The notes: generated by a model from the sequence alone, not told the origin. Shown: positions 7,997 to 16,910, counted from the first letter of the stretch. The stretch: 64,000 nucleotides of DNA from Comamonas testosteroni TK102 (GCF_000739375.1 NZ_CP006704.1:5998704-6062703); one strand, 5' to 3'. Numbers and translations are program-made.

Positions 7997-8359
7997 TTCT
8001 ATCTCCTTGTTGTCAATTGGTTCGGCGCTCTGAGCCTATGACCGCCATGTTGCTTGTCATATGAAAGCCGAAGAAAGCGTGCTATCTCCTATTCAACAAA
8101 GCAGTGCGCGTCGACTTCGAATTCATCCATGCTAAGTATCTCAGCGGCTTACCCTGAAGCCACCACTTGCCACCGACTACTATTGGCCAAACTCAGTCGG
8201 TCACGACCAGCAGCCTGGTCAGTCACAGCCGGCACACGCGGTCAGTGCGACCGGAATACGCAAGAAGCGAATATTCGAACAAAGCCCTGATGTCATACAC
8301 GCTTAAGCCAGTTCCGCCGTTCTGAGAGACAAGGTGCCTAAGCTGCAGGATAAGAACCG
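7997..8359. other. Gene-free stretch between putative nuclease and ATPase genes
   Basis: Holds the promoter side of the gene at 6983-7996 and the right 84-bp repeat arm. A short palindrome, AACCGTCACGGTT, overlaps the stop side of the ATPase gene near 8355. No supported gene; a 78-codon plus-strand frame runs through the repeat arm and has no ribosome site. Confidence 0.5.
8179..8262 (-). repeat. Right arm of 84-bp imperfect inverted repeat
   Basis: Inverted copy of 6654-6737. Read on the minus strand it starts TGCGTATTCCGGTCG. Fourteen of 84 positions differ from the left arm. Confidence 0.8.
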
Positions 8360-10183
8360 TCACGGTTCGAAGAGGTCGCGCTGCTTTGCTTCAGAGTTGG
8401 GGCGTTGACCAGAAATGCTCACGCGCTGTCGGGCAACGTCCGGACCCGGCTGAGACTCGGCCTCCGAACCGCCGTCCACGTCCTTGACCTGAGCGAGATA
8501 TGTTCGAGCAACTGCCAAGTATTGAAACATTTCGCGACTCAACCTTTTGAACGTTGCGCCATCAAGGAGCTTCGAGCCTTTCTTAAATTCAATTGTCTTG
8601 CCGTCGCTGAAAGCTTCCACATACATCTCATGGCACAAAACCACTTGCGAACCCGCAGGCGCAGCTCTGACCACAGAGGCAATCAACTTCTGCAAATTCT
8701 CCTTGTCCTGGCCACCCTGATTTGGTGAGTCAACAAAGATTGGGGCAGGCAGGCGGCCATCTGTAACCATCGTGTGCCAGAGGGCAGAATAGTAAGCAAA
8801 AATTGACCTGGCATGGCGACTCCCAGAAGCATCCGGCCGCTTGGCAAGCGGCCATTTGCTAACCCCCGTGGGATTAGGAGCTTCGAGTCTGACCAATGCT
8901 TTAGCAAACTTTGTACGAAACAGCTTAAGCGGAGCCTTTGCGTCGTGATGTTTCTCCAAATCCGCCAGACTTATCTTTATTTCACCCAACTGCCGCTCGT
9001 GAGCTTCAATCTCCTTGCGAACCAAGCGCTCCTCGGAGGCCAATTGGTCATCAGCCACTAAAACACTTCGGCTCTTCAAAAAATCATCAAAGGTGAATTT
9101 CCCCTTTTTCGTAGCAAGAAGAGCGTTTAACTCACTGAAATCTCGCTTCAACGCTATTGCTTTGCTTCGATTCCGTTTAAGCCGCTCTTTTGCACTCGCG
9201 GCCATATGTACCAAGCGCTCCCTCAGCAAATTCAATTCACGTGCATCTTCTGCAAGCCCCAAGAACATATGAAAGCTCTCGGGATGTTTAGCATTACACG
9301 TTGGGCATATGAATTCGCTTTTATCGATAGACTCGCGAGCAGCAAATTGGAAGTCAGCCTCATGCACCTTGAGGGCGTGTTCGGACATTGAAATCTGCTC
9401 CGTCAGTGAGACCTCCAGGTCTTGGTCTTCAATGATGTGCTTTCGTAAATCCTCTTGCGCCTTAGACAAGGTCAACAGCCGCCTGGTCAACTCCTGAATT
9501 TCTTCTTGAAATTCTCGCTGATTCAATCTGACAGGCAAAGCTCGTTGAGTCTTCTTGAGCCTTAGCCGCGTACGCTGAAGCGTAGTAATTTCCGCCCGGC
9601 GCTCCGCGATTTTTACCTTGACACCCTGTTCTTCTGCTTTAATTCCGAAATATTTAGGTGGCCGGACTCGGGCGAAATACTCTAATGTTTGTAAGGCCGA
9701 CTGCTGAAATTTCCTAATTCCGTTAAAGGTATCCCAGTGTGAACCAAACGACCCATCTTGGTTCACGAAAAATGGCAAAAAGAAATGTTCAGGTGATGCC
9801 CGCTGCAATTGGCCATCTCGACTCAAAAGTCTTAGCTGAAAGTCGACCGCTTCGGAAAATATCTCATTCCACTCTTCATCCGAGGTAGTCGCTCCAAGAA
9901 GCTCAGACCCTTCAAACAAACCACGCAGGTCCTGAAATCTAACGGAGGTAAATTCACGCCCTCGGAATGAAAAATTCAACGCGAGAATAGCCCGGTAATC
10001 CCAACCAGGAAGTTCGCCGTGCGGCTCCGCCCCAATAGCTCGGAAAACCGACTTAATTACCGCCGATTTTCCTGCGCCGTTCGGCCCCCAAAGTAGGGTC
10101 CTTTTCGGGTCGAACGTCAACTCCATTGCCGCCTGCTCTGCTTCCGAACAGATTCTTATTCTCTTGAATTGCAAGCTTGACAT
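8360..10183 (-). CDS. SMC/Rad50-like ATPase of a putative defence system
   Basis: 607-aa ABC-type ATPase with SMC/Rad50 layout. The Walker A motif LLWGPNGAGKS lies at residues 31-40. Two long Leu/Glu/Arg/Lys-rich coiled-coil arms (about 180-285 and 300-420) flank a hook-like CPTC motif near 292. The C-terminal half has a signature-like ASGSRHARSIFAYYSALW and a Walker-B-like segment PIFVDSPNQGGQD near 480, followed by VVLCHEMYVEAF. The upstream gene, 27 bp away, encodes a Cap4/DUF4297-type nuclease. An SMC-like ATPase with a Cap4 effector is the layout of Lamassu (LmuB/LmuA) and of related ABC three-component systems, in which the ATPase is thought to sense phage or plasmid DNA. Assignment to Lamassu itself needs a profile search. 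Confidence 0.78.
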   Translation of the reverse strand: MSSLQFKRIRICSEAEQAAMELTFDPKRTLLWGPNGAGKSAVIKSVFRAIGAEPHGELPGWDYRAILALNFSFRGREFTSVRFQDLRGLFEGSELLGATTSDEEWNEIFSEAVDFQLRLLSRDGQLQRASPEHFFLPFFVNQDGSFGSHWDTFNGIRKFQQSALQTLEYFARVRPPKYFGIKAEEQGVKVKIAERRAEITTLQRTRLRLKKTQRALPVRLNQREFQEEIQELTRRLLTLSKAQEDLRKHIIEDQDLEVSLTEQISMSEHALKVHEADFQFAARESIDKSEFICPTCNAKHPESFHMFLGLAEDARELNLLRERLVHMAASAKERLKRNRSKAIALKRDFSELNALLATKKGKFTFDDFLKSRSVLVADDQLASEERLVRKEIEAHERQLGEIKISLADLEKHHDAKAPLKLFRTKFAKALVRLEAPNPTGVSKWPLAKRPDASGSRHARSIFAYYSALWHTMVTDGRLPAPIFVDSPNQGGQDKENLQKLIASVVRAAPAGSQVVLCHEMYVEAFSDGKTIEFKKGSKLLDGATFKRLSREMFQYLAVARTYLAQVKDVDGGSEAESQPGPDVARQRVSISGQRPNSEAKQRDLFEP

Positions 10184-10210
10184 CTTTCTTCTTTCGCAAC
10201 GCGCGCAGCA

Positions 10211-11395
10211 CTAGACGAGGGTTTGGCGTAGGTTCCATTGGGACATTTCATATATTGCCAATGCATAAATTTCGTACTCACTCAGCACTGGCAGACTTAT
10301 CTGCAGGTAGTTGGATAAGCTTACAAACAACTCTTCGTCGCTATGGTTTTTGTTGTCCGCCTCTTCGCACAATGCATCAATGGCTGCTTGGTCTGAATGC
10401 CAACGATTAGCTGTCCCGCCCAAAATTTTCTCTATCGAGCACTGCGAGAGCTTTGCGGTGACACGAGCAGCCCATCGTTCGTTTCGCGAGCCGGCCAGCT
10501 TGGAGAGCAAACGACTCCTGAACAGAGCGGCATCTGGGATTTGCTTCAACCCTTCAACCGCATCATTGAAGCTCTTCTTGCTAAATCCTCGACGCTGAAG
10601 CAATTGAGGCCAATTTGGAGCCTTCTCCGTGCGCCGCGACCTCTCTTTGATGCGAGCGTAGAGAGTCTCAACTAGCGATGACGCCTGACCTGTGTGTTCA
10701 GTAGCGATTTGGTTGAGGAAGTTGAACATGAGACCGGTCATATGCGTCTGGAGGTCATCCAGTGCCAGGGTCGCACGACAGAGCTCAACCAAGCTCAAGT
10801 CCACATCGTCTGCAACTACTGTCCGTTCAGCACTCGTCTCCTCAAGCGCTACAGCTGTCCTAAGTCCCGCCGTATGCTCGTCATCAAGCAGATTGAGCGC
10901 GACTGTTACAACCTCTACCGAGCTGTCATCACCCTTGAGCCTCACCTTGAATTTTGAGTTCGATACGAGCGCGCCTGTGGCTCTCACAGTGGTGAATGCT
11001 CGGACATGGCGGATTAGCTTTCGTACCGGACTATCAGCGACAGAAGTTTTATTTTTTGCGGTCTGGCCAGTGAGGTCGCTTACGGTCCAGTAACCGTCTT
11101 CCTTCTTTTTCAACTGGTATAGCTTGACGGTCTGAGGATTGACCTGTGAGTCGAACTCTGCGACATCCTGAACGTACTCACAAACGAACACATAGTCAGG
11201 ATGTTTGGCCAGTTCAAGCTCTATGAGCCTGCCGATGACCCAATAGGCTGCGAAGTCATGACCTTTGTTGGCATGCGAACCGCCGAAGTCATGAAGCGCA
11301 TCGTTAGATTCGATGTCCTCAATTTCTTGAACCGAATTTCTCACTGAGCCCACGTTAGTTACAGACTGTTGCTTTGGTACCCACTGTAACAGCAA
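10211..11395 (-). CDS. Cap4/DUF4297-like dsDNA nuclease effector
   Basis: Up to 394 aa. The N-terminal 110 residues fit the Cap4 (DUF4297) restriction-endonuclease fold: GGSHANKGHDFAAYWVI near 38, then CEYVQDVAEF with Glu73 and Asp77, then KLYQLKKK with Gln94 and Lys96. The remaining part is helical and would bind the partner or a signal. The following gene, 27 bp away on the same strand, is an SMC-like ATPase, so the two form an operon. In Lamassu-Cap4 and CBASS systems such nucleases cut DNA when activated and block phage spread. The start is uncertain: the frame opens with TTG at 11395, with GTG codons 14 and 17 positions later as alternatives, and no ATG precedes the nuclease motif. Confidence 0.75.
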   Translation of the reverse strand: MLLQWVPKQQSVTNVGSVRNSVQEIEDIESNDALHDFGGSHANKGHDFAAYWVIGRLIELELAKHPDYVFVCEYVQDVAEFDSQVNPQTVKLYQLKKKEDGYWTVSDLTGQTAKNKTSVADSPVRKLIRHVRAFTTVRATGALVSNSKFKVRLKGDDSSVEVVTVALNLLDDEHTAGLRTAVALEETSAERTVVADDVDLSLVELCRATLALDDLQTHMTGLMFNFLNQIATEHTGQASSLVETLYARIKERSRRTEKAPNWPQLLQRRGFSKKSFNDAVEGLKQIPDAALFRSRLLSKLAGSRNERWAARVTAKLSQCSIEKILGGTANRWHSDQAAIDALCEEADNKNHSDEELFVSLSNYLQISLPVLSEYEIYALAIYEMSQWNLRQTLV

Positions 11396-11680
11396 CCTGT
11401 ATTTCTACTACGGTTCTGCATACTTGCATAAAAGCCCTTACTTGAGACCGCTCACCCTACGGCACCATGCGGCCATACTTGCTGAAAGCCTTATGCCGAA
11501 CTTTTAGAAGAAATCTCTCTTCATGGACTGGCAATCCCCCGCAATTCCAGCGCGTTGAATCTCACCAAGATTCGCGGAGGCTGGTGGGTTCAAGTCAGGC
11601 CGTCATCGTGATTGACTGACTGCAGGTAGTGATTAGCCTCAGCACCTGAAGGGCTCATTCCAGAGGCAGGCCCTTTAACA

Positions 11681-12112
11681 CTAGGCACCCTTGGACTGGT
11701 CTCTCGGAGGCTTAGGCAATGGTTTGTTCAATTGCGCTATGGTCACGCCACAACGCTCAGCATTGGTCGCCCAGACAACGAATTGTTCTAGGAGCAATTT
11801 ATTCTCTGCTTCCAACCTGTCTGCCTTGGCCTTTGCGCGCTCGACTTTCGCATGTGCTTCTCGGATTTTTTCATCGCGAGGCTCACTTTTTGAGCGAGGC
11901 AAGTTCCCGCGCAAGGCATCCTTTCGAAACGAGAACGCATTTGCGACCTGTGGATATGCCGCGAGGGTGAAGCGGGAATAACGTACTCCTACTTCTTGCT
12001 CCAGTTTGTCGAGCAGAAGCTCCCAAGTGAGTTTGCCTCTCCAAACATCAATGAGGTCCACCGCCTGGTCAAGGCGTTCAGGGGTGATGTCCGGTGCGCG
12101 TTCTTTCCTCAT
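11681..12112 (-). CDS. Small coiled-coil protein of the recombinase-trio operon
   Basis: 143 aa. The N-terminal half looks like a small alpha-helical DNA-binding domain (TPERLDQAVDLIDVWRGKLT, then YSRFTLAAYPQVANAF). The middle (about 80-112) is a coiled coil rich in Glu, Lys and Ala, and the tail is Pro-rich. Its ATG overlaps the stop of the large recombinase by four bases. A small last gene of this kind accompanies three-integrase islands (GIT elements and the gamma-mobile-trio type), where it may help to assemble the recombinases, as TnpC does in Tn554. That role is inferred from order and size. Confidence 0.65.
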   Translation of the reverse strand: MRKERAPDITPERLDQAVDLIDVWRGKLTWELLLDKLEQEVGVRYSRFTLAAYPQVANAFSFRKDALRGNLPRSKSEPRDEKIREAHAKVERAKAKADRLEAENKLLLEQFVVWATNAERCGVTIAQLNKPLPKPPRDQSKGA

Positions 12113-14121
12113 GCTGTCAGTGCCTTTGTCTTGTCCATGCGGATGAATCGAATAGGCTTCTCATTGTTGTTGGTTATGAGTGGAGCATTGTGAACGTCGA
12201 GTCGGATTCGGGCTCCGACGGGAACTTCAGGATTTTCAAAAATCTCTAGCATTGCGTTAACCCGTGACAAGGTCATCATCTGGTGCTTCACCCAGCTGTC
12301 AGCTCCATACTCTTCGTCGCCAAGGGCTGCTTTCGCTTGCTTGAGTAGGTACTCGGTCTCGCCTTTGAGCAGTCTCAGATTGGCCTCCTTGTGAGAGTCC
12401 CCCTTCACACACTCTTGCTCCTCGCAGTTCATGCAATCCCTATACATGGAGCATGGCTCACTTGCGAAGTTGTGCATGCACCAGCCAAATTCGGTTGTAT
12501 GTGCGGCAGTTAGACCGAGTTTCCGAAATGCGCTGCGCTCATACAAGGAGCGCTGGGCAGCGGCAATAGGCTCAAGCTCAGACGTAAACCCGGCCGCAAG
12601 AGCCTGTGACACGGGCGCCTGAACCTCCTCCGATGACATGTGGTCGTAGAACTTGTTTTGGCCTACATCCCTACGACCAGACCAGATTGCGATTTCCGTA
12701 TCGCTGAGGCCTCCTGCTTGAGCAAGCGTGTTCAGATAGTGTCGAAGGCTGTGACTTTGGAACTCAATCGGACTGCCGTCATCTTCCGTGAACCCGAACC
12801 GCTCAAATATCGACTCTCTTTCCTTCCGAGCCCGAAGTGGGTTCGTGATGGTGTTGTAGTCCACCGTAGTGAACATGCACATGTACACCGAACGTGTCGC
12901 ATGTAGTTCATTGGTGCGCATAACGCCAACCGAATCGCAGCACAACAAGTCGGGGGCCCCCGGCATATAAGGGAACGTCGAGGGCAGCATTTCGATGACT
13001 GCCCTCTCAACATCCGCAAACCGATATCCCAAGCGATTTCTTTCCAGCGGCGTCCCCTCGATTTCCTTTCCACTCAACCAGGTATTGGCAGACATCCGGG
13101 CTGACTCGCCGTTCCAGAGGATAAGTGCCACTTCGGCCGCAGTGAGAAGTTCTGCTCCACGAAGGTGCTTGGCGCCCTCATGCAAGAAGAGCTTCTGCGG
13201 ATTGTCCATGTACCACTTGGCAAGTTGCTGCGCTGGTGCAGTGACCTTCAGAAGATTGCTAACAGCTTTCCGCGCAACATCGGCCATCTCGGTAGGTAGC
13301 CACTTCGTCGAGTTCTCAAACCCTTTTGAACCAGACCACCGCAGGCCTAGCACCCCTTTGAATTCGTTGTCGCCATTGACAATGCAATTTCGACGAAGCC
13401 GAATGACCTCATTGATACGTTCTGGGGCGCATGTCAGCAAGGCTAAGTTGCTTGACACAAGAACGTCTGCGGGCTCGACTGCCGAGATGAAGATACCTGC
13501 AATCGCACGGAGGGCAGCCGGAGAGGGCAGCTTCTCTTGACGAGCCGCCAGCGCCTCTTTTGAAATTCGCGAGCCCACTTCCCGAGGCTTTTTGACGCCG
13601 TGCGTCCAGGGCAGACTGAAACTGACGAACTGCTTCGCAGCCATTAACTCTGCGATGTACTCAATTTGCCCTGCAACTCGATACGCAACTGCGGCCGACA
13701 TCTGCTGGTGCGCTAACTCCACCGCCCCATCCAGAACATCAGTGTTGACCGCCGTTGGACGCGAATCCTTACCTTGCTCCCTTAGCGCTGCTTCGATGCA
13801 CCTCAATGCAGCAATCCGTACGCTTTGACTTACGACAGGGCGTTTATCCTGCAAATACACCGTCAATGCCTTGGCGAAATTCAGGAACTGAGCGGGAAAA
13901 CAGGGCTCGCTCACCTTTAAGGCCGAGGCCTCCAGCGTACTAAAGATTACGCTGTTCTCGCCATTTTTCCCTTTCAAACGCTCTGTAACCCACCGGTTCT
14001 CATCAAATTGCTTGTTTGCATCGAGTACGGCGGAGGCCCTGCACAACTCAATGAACGCATCAATGTTGGCCAGCGGCTCCAACTCGTCGCGGGGCGTGAA
14101 ATGAAGTACGGAAGCGCTCAT
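12109..14121 (-). CDS. Large tyrosine recombinase, third of the trio
   Basis: 670-aa tyrosine site-specific recombinase. The catalytic parts are visible: Arg in LLTCAPERINEVIRLRR near residue 230, the HxxRH box QSHSLRHYLNTLA near 460, then a GRRDVGQNKFYDHM segment with the likely nucleophile Tyr. After the catalytic domain a Cys-rich segment occurs (CMHNF, EPCSMYRDCMNCEEQEC), which may bind zinc. Its start and stop each overlap the neighbours by four bases (ATGA), so the trio is translated as one coupled unit. The length exceeds that of phage integrases and of RIT recombinases (300-420 aa), and fits the big recombinase of three-integrase islands. It would act with its partners in excision and insertion of the island. 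Confidence 0.85.
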   Translation of the reverse strand: MSASVLHFTPRDELEPLANIDAFIELCRASAVLDANKQFDENRWVTERLKGKNGENSVIFSTLEASALKVSEPCFPAQFLNFAKALTVYLQDKRPVVSQSVRIAALRCIEAALREQGKDSRPTAVNTDVLDGAVELAHQQMSAAVAYRVAGQIEYIAELMAAKQFVSFSLPWTHGVKKPREVGSRISKEALAARQEKLPSPAALRAIAGIFISAVEPADVLVSSNLALLTCAPERINEVIRLRRNCIVNGDNEFKGVLGLRWSGSKGFENSTKWLPTEMADVARKAVSNLLKVTAPAQQLAKWYMDNPQKLFLHEGAKHLRGAELLTAAEVALILWNGESARMSANTWLSGKEIEGTPLERNRLGYRFADVERAVIEMLPSTFPYMPGAPDLLCCDSVGVMRTNELHATRSVYMCMFTTVDYNTITNPLRARKERESIFERFGFTEDDGSPIEFQSHSLRHYLNTLAQAGGLSDTEIAIWSGRRDVGQNKFYDHMSSEEVQAPVSQALAAGFTSELEPIAAAQRSLYERSAFRKLGLTAAHTTEFGWCMHNFASEPCSMYRDCMNCEEQECVKGDSHKEANLRLLKGETEYLLKQAKAALGDEEYGADSWVKHQMMTLSRVNAMLEIFENPEVPVGARIRLDVHNAPLITNNNEKPIRFIRMDKTKALTA

Positions 14122-15665
14122 GCCGTTTTAACTTTAGTTTCTGCGTTGTCGCGTTTGCTCCAAATCTCCGCACATAGGGCAATAACCTCCCTTACAGCTC
14201 GAATTGGCTCATCGTTGACAGCTGCCATGCGCTCGTCGTCGCTCCAGCGCGTCCGGTCAGCCTCAAGCCGAAGCAGGACCTTTTCGTGGGGAGCATCGAG
14301 CCATGGCTCAAACCTGAAACACGAATAGCACGCCACAGGCTTGTTAAATCCGCATTGCTTGCCCTGACCGGCGCAACTGCCAAGACCCTCACTAGAGACT
14401 CTAAAGTCTCGTATCCGACTACCTGGTGCACCACCCAGCGTGCTGCTATCTTCGCTCTCAACAATTCGTCCCTTGAAAGCCATCGCAAGCGGAGCTAGAA
14501 GCTTGCTGAGCGCTGCGTCGTAGTTCTTGACAATCTTGGCAGAGGCCGCAACGTAAACCTTCACCTGCTGAAGGTCAACATGACCAAATCGATTGGCAAT
14601 AAGCATCTCGCTTGCCCCCTCCTCAGCCATCCGCGTTCCAAACGTGTACCTGAATCGTTGCGTATTTATTGGGAGAGGAGCGTTGTCGAGGCGGGAAGTG
14701 GGAGGAGCGATGTCCTCCAGCAAATTAGTAATACGTTCCCCGAGAATTGACGGTAAGCAATGGCGAAAGAACAGGTCGCCCTTTGCGTGCTTACGAACGC
14801 GTGGCCCTCTGAGCATCACAACTTCGACAGGAAAAAGCGGCCCTTCTCTCCAGTCATCGTCGTATTGGCTCAGCTCCTCAATATACTCAGCCATCAAAGC
14901 TGCAGTCTGAGGCGAAATGTCAAAATCAAGGAAGCTTATGCGAGTGTGCTCGTATCCTGTTTTCGCTTGAGGTAGCCTCAGAACGCGGGTATCTATGTCG
15001 AAATCACATACCTTCATTGACGCATACTGAGATACTCGTCCTCCACAAGCCAGAAACAGCCGAGTTAAAAGCAGGGCCCAAAGAGGGAACTCTCCCGAAC
15101 CATATGCCGCGTTTACTGCAGAGTACAGGGCGTTGTATTCCTCCTCGCAGAGTGGCCCCTTCACCGGGTCTAAGGTCCGAACAGCCTCACCCTTAGGATT
15201 TCCAGGTTTCCGCTGCTCCCTTAAGTACGAAGCGCATTCCGGCGTAACGCCCGGCAATCGCAGCTTGACCCACTTTTGAAGTAGACCATTGAGCATCCCA
15301 ACTCGCCCTCTCTCCTTCAATTCCAACGAAGCTGCATAGTCCGAGACGTATTGCGCCGTAATCTTTCCGTCCGCAGGAGCAGGAACCCTCGCGAAGATGT
15401 GCAGAAAGGAATCAAACAGGTTACCAATATGATGCGACGAGTGCCCTCGAAGGTACGTCACCAACACCTGCTTCAACGGCAGTTTCAAGTGTTTAGCCTC
15501 AGCTGGAAGCCTGTCAAAGGATAAATGTCCGATATCCAAACCATCCGACCACTGCCATACGTCGAGTTGAGGGTTTACAGAGGCTCGAGAACGCGTAAAA
15601 ACATGCTCGGGTAATGTGATTGTGGGCAATCCCTCTGCACGAAATTCAGACGACGCTATTTCCAT
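14118..15665 (-). CDS. Tyrosine recombinase, second of the trio
   Basis: About 515 aa. Start ATG 15665 has an AGGAGA site; a TTG three bases upstream is possible. The first catalytic Arg is in LFLACGGRVSQYASMK near residue 205. The second box reads NTQRFRYTFGTRMAEEG, where the common His of H-x-x-R is Gln (Q-R-F-R). The third segment is FGHVDLQQVKVYV with the likely nucleophile Tyr. After the catalytic domain comes a cysteine cluster (SCAGQGKQCGFNKPVACYSC), as in its larger partner. The gene overlaps the upstream recombinase by about 20 bp and the downstream one by 4 bp. The changed His may reduce or specialise activity, as in asymmetric recombinase sets; this is inference. Confidence 0.83.
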   Translation of the reverse strand: MEIASSEFRAEGLPTITLPEHVFTRSRASVNPQLDVWQWSDGLDIGHLSFDRLPAEAKHLKLPLKQVLVTYLRGHSSHHIGNLFDSFLHIFARVPAPADGKITAQYVSDYAASLELKERGRVGMLNGLLQKWVKLRLPGVTPECASYLREQRKPGNPKGEAVRTLDPVKGPLCEEEYNALYSAVNAAYGSGEFPLWALLLTRLFLACGGRVSQYASMKVCDFDIDTRVLRLPQAKTGYEHTRISFLDFDISPQTAALMAEYIEELSQYDDDWREGPLFPVEVVMLRGPRVRKHAKGDLFFRHCLPSILGERITNLLEDIAPPTSRLDNAPLPINTQRFRYTFGTRMAEEGASEMLIANRFGHVDLQQVKVYVAASAKIVKNYDAALSKLLAPLAMAFKGRIVESEDSSTLGGAPGSRIRDFRVSSEGLGSCAGQGKQCGFNKPVACYSCFRFEPWLDAPHEKVLLRLEADRTRWSDDERMAAVNDEPIRAVREVIALCAEIWSKRDNAETKVKTA

Positions 15666-16905
15666 CAAGTTTCTCCTGAAGTTTCAGGGCGACCTCTCGC
15701 CCCTTCTTACTCGCATAGCGACGTGTGTATGTTTTTCCGGATTCCGAGTCTGCAGACCAGCCCTGTTGCTCATTTCGAGCTCTCTTCTCAGCCTGTTCGC
15801 TAAGGCCCATTTCCTCGGCTTGCTCTGAAAATCGCTCATTCCATGTATGCCGCATCACATGGCTTGTGAGCGTTACTGGCAATCCAGGGCATGCTGCCCG
15901 GAGTTCTTCAAACAAAGTGCTCAACGCTCTAGCTGATAGAGGGAAACCGTTCTGCGCAACGAAGACCTGTGCGTACTTCCTGGTTGCCTTAATACGCGCT
16001 CGGTCCGTGTTTATGTACTCCCAGACCGCCTTCATGACTGCTGGTCGCAACTCAAGGAGACGGTCATCCGTCTTTGTGTTCGCCTGCGTCGTACGCGGGT
16101 CGTCTGGCGAGTCGGCCCGTCGCAATATCTTTAACTGAGCAGTGTTCGCCATCAAATCGCGAATCTGAAGTCCGAGAAGCTCACCACCTCGCATTCCGGT
16201 GGCAAGAAGCAGCATCACGATGACCCAATTTCGACGCCGCACAAACTGGCGCTTCCATGGATTCAGGGGCGATTCTGGATGCACGACGCTCATCAGCCGG
16301 TTCTGGTCTTCCAATGACAGACCCTCACGAGCATCCAGCTGGTTTCGCTTCGGCATTTTCGGGATTTGTGCTTTGAACGCCTCCATCGCACTGAGAGATT
16401 CCGCTTCGAAAGCACGTCGTTGGCTCTGGGGAAGCGAGGCAGCACAGTATTTGACGAGAAAGTCCAAGAAAGCCGCGATGTAGCGGATTCGGTTGGATTG
16501 GCTGGCCTTGCCTACAGCCTCCAACTGTTTGACCTTTTTGCTTCGACGTAGACGAATGCGGCTGATATCGACTACCTGCTTGTCGATGTCACCGGCATTC
16601 TCGTCATAGTCAAGGTCCTTGTACTTGTACTGGCTGACCTCTGCGATACGTCCAAGCTCTGCCGAATCCAGAAACTGCCCTTGCTGAAGCCGTCCTAGGA
16701 GGTCGATGTTCGAGGCCGCACACTGCCGATACAGCAACGCAAGGTTATGACACACAAGGTGAATCGTCGCTGCGGCCCGCCCCCTTCGTCGGTAGCGATT
16801 CAGAAACAGCACGACCTCCTGAACGGGAAGCCCATCTGGCCCCATCAGAAGGGAGTAGCGCTCGCCGTTCTGAAACTTCAACTTCTTCACTACGTAAGTC
16901 GTCAT
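15646..16905 (-). CDS. Tyrosine recombinase/integrase, first of the trio
   Basis: 419-aa tyrosine recombinase. The N-terminal arm- and core-binding part is followed by the catalytic domain with Arg in LLLATGMRGGELLGLQ near 220, the box LTSHVMRHTW near 330 and the candidate nucleophile Tyr in GKTYTRRYASKKG near 395. It is the promoter-proximal gene of the recombinase operon and the one nearest the island edge: its ATG at 16905 lies only about 75 bp from the ssb terminator. That position is typical for an integrase next to its own attachment site. A pair of inverted TATCAACAA motifs lies directly upstream. Confidence 0.88.
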   Translation of the reverse strand: MTTYVVKKLKFQNGERYSLLMGPDGLPVQEVVLFLNRYRRRGRAAATIHLVCHNLALLYRQCAASNIDLLGRLQQGQFLDSAELGRIAEVSQYKYKDLDYDENAGDIDKQVVDISRIRLRRSKKVKQLEAVGKASQSNRIRYIAAFLDFLVKYCAASLPQSQRRAFEAESLSAMEAFKAQIPKMPKRNQLDAREGLSLEDQNRLMSVVHPESPLNPWKRQFVRRRNWVIVMLLLATGMRGGELLGLQIRDLMANTAQLKILRRADSPDDPRTTQANTKTDDRLLELRPAVMKAVWEYINTDRARIKATRKYAQVFVAQNGFPLSARALSTLFEELRAACPGLPVTLTSHVMRHTWNERFSEQAEEMGLSEQAEKRARNEQQGWSADSESGKTYTRRYASKKGREVALKLQEKLDGNSVV

Positions 16906-16910
16906 CTATC

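Larger units (their letters stand above)
6654..8262. mobile_element. Putative non-autonomous element with 84-bp inverted ends and one passenger gene
   Basis: Two 84-bp arms, 6654-6737 and 8179-8262, are inverted copies matching at 70 of 84 positions without gaps by my count. Each begins TGCGTATT at its outer end (TG...CA ends), and each contains internal repeats of a unit of about 22 bp with CGGTC and GACC. Multiple terminal repeats of this kind are known from IS21-family ends, but no istA/istB transposase lies between them. The only gene inside is the minus-strand nuclease-like gene at 6983-7996. No target-site duplication is evident (GCAC on the left, AGAA on the right), so the element is old, or the arms serve another role. 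Confidence 0.5.
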
